Below, piece after piece: positions 60,549 to 64,000 of a stretch of DNA of 64,000 nucleotides (the stretch's first letter is position 1; every line of letters begins with the position of its first letter). The notes under the pieces are model-generated. The model searched no databases, had not been told where the DNA came from, and was given only the letters and a program-made list of their open reading frames with translations. The translations under genes and the position numbers were made by a program. The stretch is from Erinaceus europaeus (lineage: Eukaryota > Chordata > Mammalia > Eulipotyphla > Erinaceidae), in the NCBI RefSeq assembly GCF_950295315.1, contig NC_080179.1:68597680-68661679 (forward strand), in the 5' to 3' direction.

Positions 60549-60955
60549 AATCTTTAAAAAGTTATAGTTACAGCTAGGAAGGGAATTAGCTCTAAGGAAA
60601 ATGACTGAATTGGCCATTGAGAAGATGAGGACTAAATTAGAGAAAGATGAGAAGGAGAAAAGGAGAAGTTAGCATGGCACAGCACATTAATGGATGGCCA
60701 GAGGGAACATCTGTGCTGGCCTGCTTCTTGGCCTGCTGTTGGAACCTCACACATTTTCATCACAGTAGCTGAATCTGAGCAGCCTGAAGGTCACTGGATT
60801 AAGGATTTTGACCTGTCACTGCACTCCAGTTTTAGTTTTTGTCCATTTTTACTTTTGGTCTGTGAAATCTTTTGTTCAGTGCTAAACCGATCTCTCCGTA
60901 AGTCAGACCTAGAGTGGAGGTGAGCCGGCTTCAGGTTTCCAGTTAGCCAGCCTCC
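60549..60955. other. Unique sequence, no gene recognised
   Basis: Frames at 60690-60923 lack recognisable features. Confidence 0.4.
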
Positions 60956-60988
60956 AACACACGCACACGCGCACGCGCACGCGCACGC

Positions 60989-61019
<31 letters not shown>
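60956..61019. repeat. (CA)n with a (CG)-rich core, Z-DNA-prone
   Basis: About 64 bases of strictly alternating purine and pyrimidine. Its left half contains repeated CGCGCACGCGCACG-type units before a pure CA run. Confidence 0.95.
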
Positions 61020-61039
61020 GTCTCTACTCTTGGCCCAAA

Positions 61040-61150
61040 GATGGAGAGGGGAAGAGACAGAAAAACACCTGAAACCCTACTTCACCACTTAATGAAGCTT
61101 CACCCCCCAACCCCCAGCAGATGGAGACCAGAGTTCTCACAAAGTCTTGG
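61040..61150 (-). mobile_element. SINE fragment (B type), antisense
   Basis: GAGGGGAAGAGACAG, CACTTAATGAAGCTTCACC and CAGATGGAGACCAGAGTTC. Confidence 0.5.
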
Positions 61151-61189
61151 TATCACAGCATCTTATGACAGTTCATTCTGTTGTCTTCT

Positions 61190-61499
61190 TTTAAAAAAAT
61201 ATTTATTTATTCCCTTTTTGTTGTCCTTATTTTTTGTTTTTTTAATATTTATGTATTCCCTTTTGTTGCCCTTGTTTTATTGTCGTAGCTATTATTGTTG
61301 TTATTGATGTCATCGTTATTGGATAGGACAGAGAGTAATGGAGAGAGGAAGGGAAGACAGAGATGGGGAGAGAAAGACAGACACCTGCAGACCTGCTTCA
61401 CCGCCTGTGAAACGACTCCCCTGCAGGTGGGGAGCCAGGGACTCGAACAGGTATCCTTAGGCTGGTCCTTGCACTTTGCACCACATGTACTTAACCCGC
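61190..61499 (-). mobile_element. Eri-A SINE, antisense, head-truncated, with duplicated tail
   Basis: TCATTCTGTTGTCTTCT at 61173-61189 and 61500-61516 is an exact 17-base target duplication. The head stops at TTAACCCGC, so about 20 head bases are missing. The 3' tail is present twice (ATTTATTCCCTTTTTGTTGT and ATTTATGTATTCCCTTTTG). Confidence 0.95.
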
Positions 61500-61734
61500 T
61501 CATTCTGTTGTCTTCTAAGTATCATGTTTTATTGATACCCAGTGTAAGATATTACAACCCATTCAAGCACTGTAGATAGTAGTTGAATGAAGTTACTGCT
61601 TGATGTTGTTTATGGATGGTGTAGTGAGTATAACCGGATCCATAAGTGTGTCTTTATTAGTAATAGTCATCAGTGCTGACGACCTGTGTGTGCTAAAAGT
61701 ACATACTCTCTACCGGACAGAGCTCTTCATCTTT

Positions 61735-61840
61735 CTGGGCATTTCCTCCAGTAGTCACAGCCTTAGTGTCCCCATTTTATAGATGAGGAGATTGAGATTC
61801 TTGCCCAAGGTGGGTGCCAGAGTCAGAATTGTTTTGCAGG
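61735..61840 (-). mobile_element. MIR fragment, antisense
   Basis: TGTCCCCATTTTATAGATGA, GGAGATTGAG and CTTGCCCAAGGTGGGTGCC match the complement of the MIR centre. Confidence 0.7.
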
Positions 61841-61869
61841 TATTTACATTCTTAGTAGTTATTAAAAAA

Positions 61870-61998
61870 TTGGATTAACTTGTAAGAGAGACAGAGGTAG
61901 GAGGAAGAACATCACTCTGGTACATGCAATGCTGGACGTCCAACCCACCACCTTTTACTTTCAGGTTCAAATCTGTAGGCACTGTGCTGCCTCCCTTT
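61870..61998 (-). mobile_element. Eri-D SINE, antisense, diverged
   Basis: GAGACAGAGGTAGGAGG, ACATCACTCTGGTACATGC and GCACTGTGCTGCCTCCC. Confidence 0.55.
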
Positions 61999-62010
61999 GT
62001 TTTGTTTTGG

Positions 62011-62061
62011 TTCTTTCCAGGGCTTGGTGCATACACCACAAATCCACTGCTTTTAACAGGA

Positions 62062-62132
<71 letters not shown>

Positions 62133-62312
62133 GAAGAAAGAAAGAAACCGAGAAATTAAAAGGGCAGAGGGGGAGAGAGGAAAAAGATACCTGTAGCACT
62201 GTTTCATTGTGCATGAAGTTTCTCCTCCACAGGTGGGAACTGGGGCCTGAAACCGGTTCCTTGTGCATGGCTATGTGTGTGTTCTAACAGGTGCAGCACC
62301 ACCTGGCCCCAC
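62011..62312 (-). mobile_element. Long-form SINE, antisense, with (GAAA)n inside
   Basis: CCAGGGCTTGGTGCATACAC and CACAAATCCACTGC (3' module), then (GAAA)n at about 62061-62145, ATACCTGTAGCACTG and CAGCACCACCTGGCCCC. Confidence 0.82.
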
Positions 62313-62502
62313 AGATCTAAACTTTTTCATTACACTTCCCTAAGGGGAAGAATCCTGAAGGTGATTGTTAGTAACCTACAACCATCAGGAGAAAACTCGG
62401 TCAAACATTCTCTTGAGAATAATACTGCATTTGCTCACCGAATTACAGATTCATTGATTCTGCCTCAAAATATCCCAGGCACTGACATGCAGTGTGGAGT
62501 TT

Positions 62503-62766
62503 GTTTGTTTGTTTATTCCCTTTTGTTGCCCTTGTTGTTTTGTTGTTGATGATGTCGTTGTTGTTGGATAGGACAGAGAGAAATGGAGAGAGGAGGGGAA
62601 GACAGAGAGGGGGAGAGAAAGACAGACACCTGCAGACCTGCTTCACCGATTGCAAAGCGGCTTCCCTGCAGGTGGGGAGCCGGGGGCTCAAACCAGGATC
62701 CTTACTCCTGGTCCTTGTGCTCTGCGCCATGTGCGCTTAACCTGCTGTGCTACCACCCAACTCCCA
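62503..62766 (-). mobile_element. Eri-A SINE, antisense, with perfect target-site duplication
   Basis: CAGTGTGGAGTTT at 62490-62502 and 62767-62779 is exact. The head complement (GTGCTACCACCCAACTCCC) and the A body are well preserved. Confidence 0.96.
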
Positions 62767-62795
62767 CAGTGTGGAGTTTTAACGTGAAAACTTGT

Positions 62796-63012
62796 GGGAT
62801 CAGGTGGTGTTGCACCTGGATAAGTACACACATTAAGAACACACATGTGCAAGTACCTACGTTCAAGCCCCTGGTCTCCACCTGCAGGGGCAGAAAGCTT
62901 CACAAGTGGTGAAGCAAGGCTTCCGATATTTTTCTGTCTCTTTCCCTCTGTATCTCTCCCTCCCATCTCAATTTGTGTCTCTATCCAATAATAAATAAAT
63001 ACTTTTAAAGCA
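62796..63012 (+). mobile_element. Eri-B SINE
   Basis: ATCAGGTGGTGTTGCACCTG, CTACGTTCAAGCCCCTGGTC and CCAATAATAAATAAATAC. Confidence 0.85.
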
Positions 63013-63399
63013 GTAGTTTAAATATAAATAAATATAAAGTGAAAACTTACGCCTTGACCCTGAGACTCCATCTGAAATGAGCAAGTGTTAGGAGGGAGAC
63101 TCTTTTTCAATGTCACTGAAATATTATTTTGTATCATGTATAACAACAAAAAAAAAGTTTTAAAAGTTGTCTTTGTAGTTCCTCTTATTTCTAATTCATT
63201 TCCCTCCCCCCTTGAATTTGGAGAAAACTTGCCCAAAAATGCATTTTGTAATTGGAGCTGTTTGGGACTCTGCCTTGGGGATCTTATTCCATAGAAGGAG
63301 CTAAGAGAGAAAGGTTATCCTTCAGATTTCCATTCTGCTCACACTCTATAGATTCTTATTTGAGCCTCAGATAGGCAAATATTTTTCCCTGACTCACAG
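63013..63399. other. Unique sequence, no gene recognised
   Basis: No repeat or exon is recognised. Confidence 0.4.
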
Positions 63400-63532
63400 A
63401 AATGACTCCCAGACACCCTCACATGCATGTGATGAGCTGGACACGACCCTGGATGCTGCCCTAGGGTACCACATCTTCTGCCACAGATAAGATCAGACGA
63501 GATTGGGCACATTCAAACCGTATGTCCTACGA
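63400..63532 (-). pseudogene. 5S rRNA-like degenerate sequence, antisense
   Basis: The complement resembles 5S rRNA across most of its length. AGATCAGACGAGAT (63490-63503) matches the 5S antisense exactly and is followed by TGGGCACATTCA and GTATGTCCTACGA, which align with the 5S 5' end. CCCAG (63408-63412) and CGACCCTG (63444-63451) align further along. About 25 extra bases separate the two parts. It cannot encode a working 5S RNA. It could be a retropseudogene or a scrap of an ancient SINE with a 5S head. Confidence 0.55.
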
Positions 63533-63559
63533 ATGGAGACGAGGACTGATTTCTGTACC

Positions 63560-63584
63560 AAAAAAAAAAAAAAAAAAAAAAAAA
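63560..63584. repeat. A25 homopolymer
   Basis: An uninterrupted A-run. Nothing immediately upstream on the plus strand looks like a retroposon body. Confidence 0.95.
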
Positions 63585-63735
63585 GGAGAGGGGCTGCATC
63601 AAAAAGAAGGGAATGTGATGCTGAATATCCTGACTTGTTTGTGGGGGAGAAGAGAGCAAGGAATTTGTCATCAGCAGGACCGGGGATCTGATTGATGAGT
63701 CTGGGAGCTCAGTGGAGAGAAACCATAGAAAGGGG

Positions 63736-64000
63736 TCGTCTTACTTAGCTCTGTGTCGCTAACAAAATAGCACAAGTGGGTGGTTTAAGCAGCAGAAATG
63801 TCTTGAGAGTGGACAGTCCTAGATCAAAATGCCACCTGTTCACAGGTTCAGTTCCTGTCAATAACTTTTCTCCTAGCTTAAAGGTGGAGCATTTTCTTGT
63901 GTCCTCAAGGAGGAAGAGCATGCTGTGTGGGGGATCCAAGGCCCTCAGTGCATCATCCAAACCTAAGCACCTCCCAAAGGTCTCATCTCTCAACAGCACT
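63736..64000 (-). mobile_element. MLT1 (ERVL-MaLR) LTR, antisense, cut by the window edge
   Basis: The antisense order TCTGTGTCGCTAACAAAATA, GGTGGTTTAAGCAGCAGAA, CTAGATCAAAATGCCACC, TTGTGTCCTCAAGGAGG and CACCTCCCAAAGGTCTCAT matches the solo LTR of MLT1. It is old and diverged and has no coding part here. Confidence 0.8.

Noticed and set aside
63560..63584. A25 run as a processed pseudogene tail
   Set aside because: Upstream on the plus strand there is no gene-like body. The 5S-like sequence nearby lies on the minus strand, so the run is not its tail.

Overview
This window is vertebrate nuclear DNA. It is almost certainly from a mammal and most likely from a hedgehog (Erinaceidae, for example Erinaceus). 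Three things point there: dense copies of tRNA-derived SINEs whose heads and tails look like the hedgehog (ERI-type) SINEs I know from memory; L1 ORF2 3' ends and an MLT1 (MaLR) LTR, both typical of placental mammals; and long CA, GA, GAAA and ATCC microsatellites. I recognise no intact protein-coding gene, no functional RNA gene and no CRISPR or prokaryotic feature. Nearly all open frames here run through SINEs or simple repeats. The window reads as intergenic or intronic DNA.

Working labels for the interspersed repeats are mine, not database names. Eri-A has a strongly tRNA-like head (box A-like TAGCGCAGCGGG, box B-like GGTTCGAGCCC), a CT-rich middle and a CAACAA-rich 3' part. Eri-A-long adds a 3' module beginning near GGCCTCCAGGAGC and ending near ATAACCCTGGAGGC. 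Eri-B has a head like GGTGGCGCACCTGGTT and ends in CAATAAATAAAG; some B copies carry the same 3' module. Eri-C is a short SINE with CCCAGGTTCAATCCC and an end like GAGCAGTGCTCTGG. Eri-D has GGAGGTGGCGCAGTGGAT and CTGAGTTCAATCCC. Eri-E has a head like GTGAGATAGCTCACCTGG. Family X is a longer dispersed sequence, up to about 1.7 kb, with an A-rich 3' end and two alternative 3' ends (X1, X2); I cannot assign it to a named class.

Layout: 1-28.9 kb is SINE-rich, with a nested X copy at 8.5-10.2 kb, L1 3' ends at 13.3 and 19.6 kb, and less repetitive stretches around 20.5-22.7 and 23.9-25.0 kb. At 29.2-31.5 kb a 200-N assembly gap adjoins about 2.1 kb of pure G/A satellite with a higher-order period near 485 bp. 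From 31.7 to 49.3 kb SINEs, X copies and L1 pieces alternate with unique DNA. This part holds an inverted duplication (39.7 and 40.8 kb) and a short coding-looking patch at 44.0 kb. From 49.3 to 64 kb unique blocks become longer. An L1 with a 5' inversion lies at 52.8-53.8 kb, a Z-DNA-prone CA/CG tract at 61.0 kb, a degenerate antisense 5S rRNA-like sequence at 63.4-63.5 kb, and an antisense MLT1 LTR runs off the right edge.

No set of genes acts together here. What can be read is retroposon history: many insertions keep visible target-site duplications, and several are nested, which gives relative ages. I did not find a convincing undescribed biological system. The best leads are the G/A higher-order satellite, the inverted duplication, the shared 3' module on different SINE heads, and the two-ended X family. 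All repeat boundaries were read by eye and are approximate to about 5-20 bases unless a target-site duplication fixes them.
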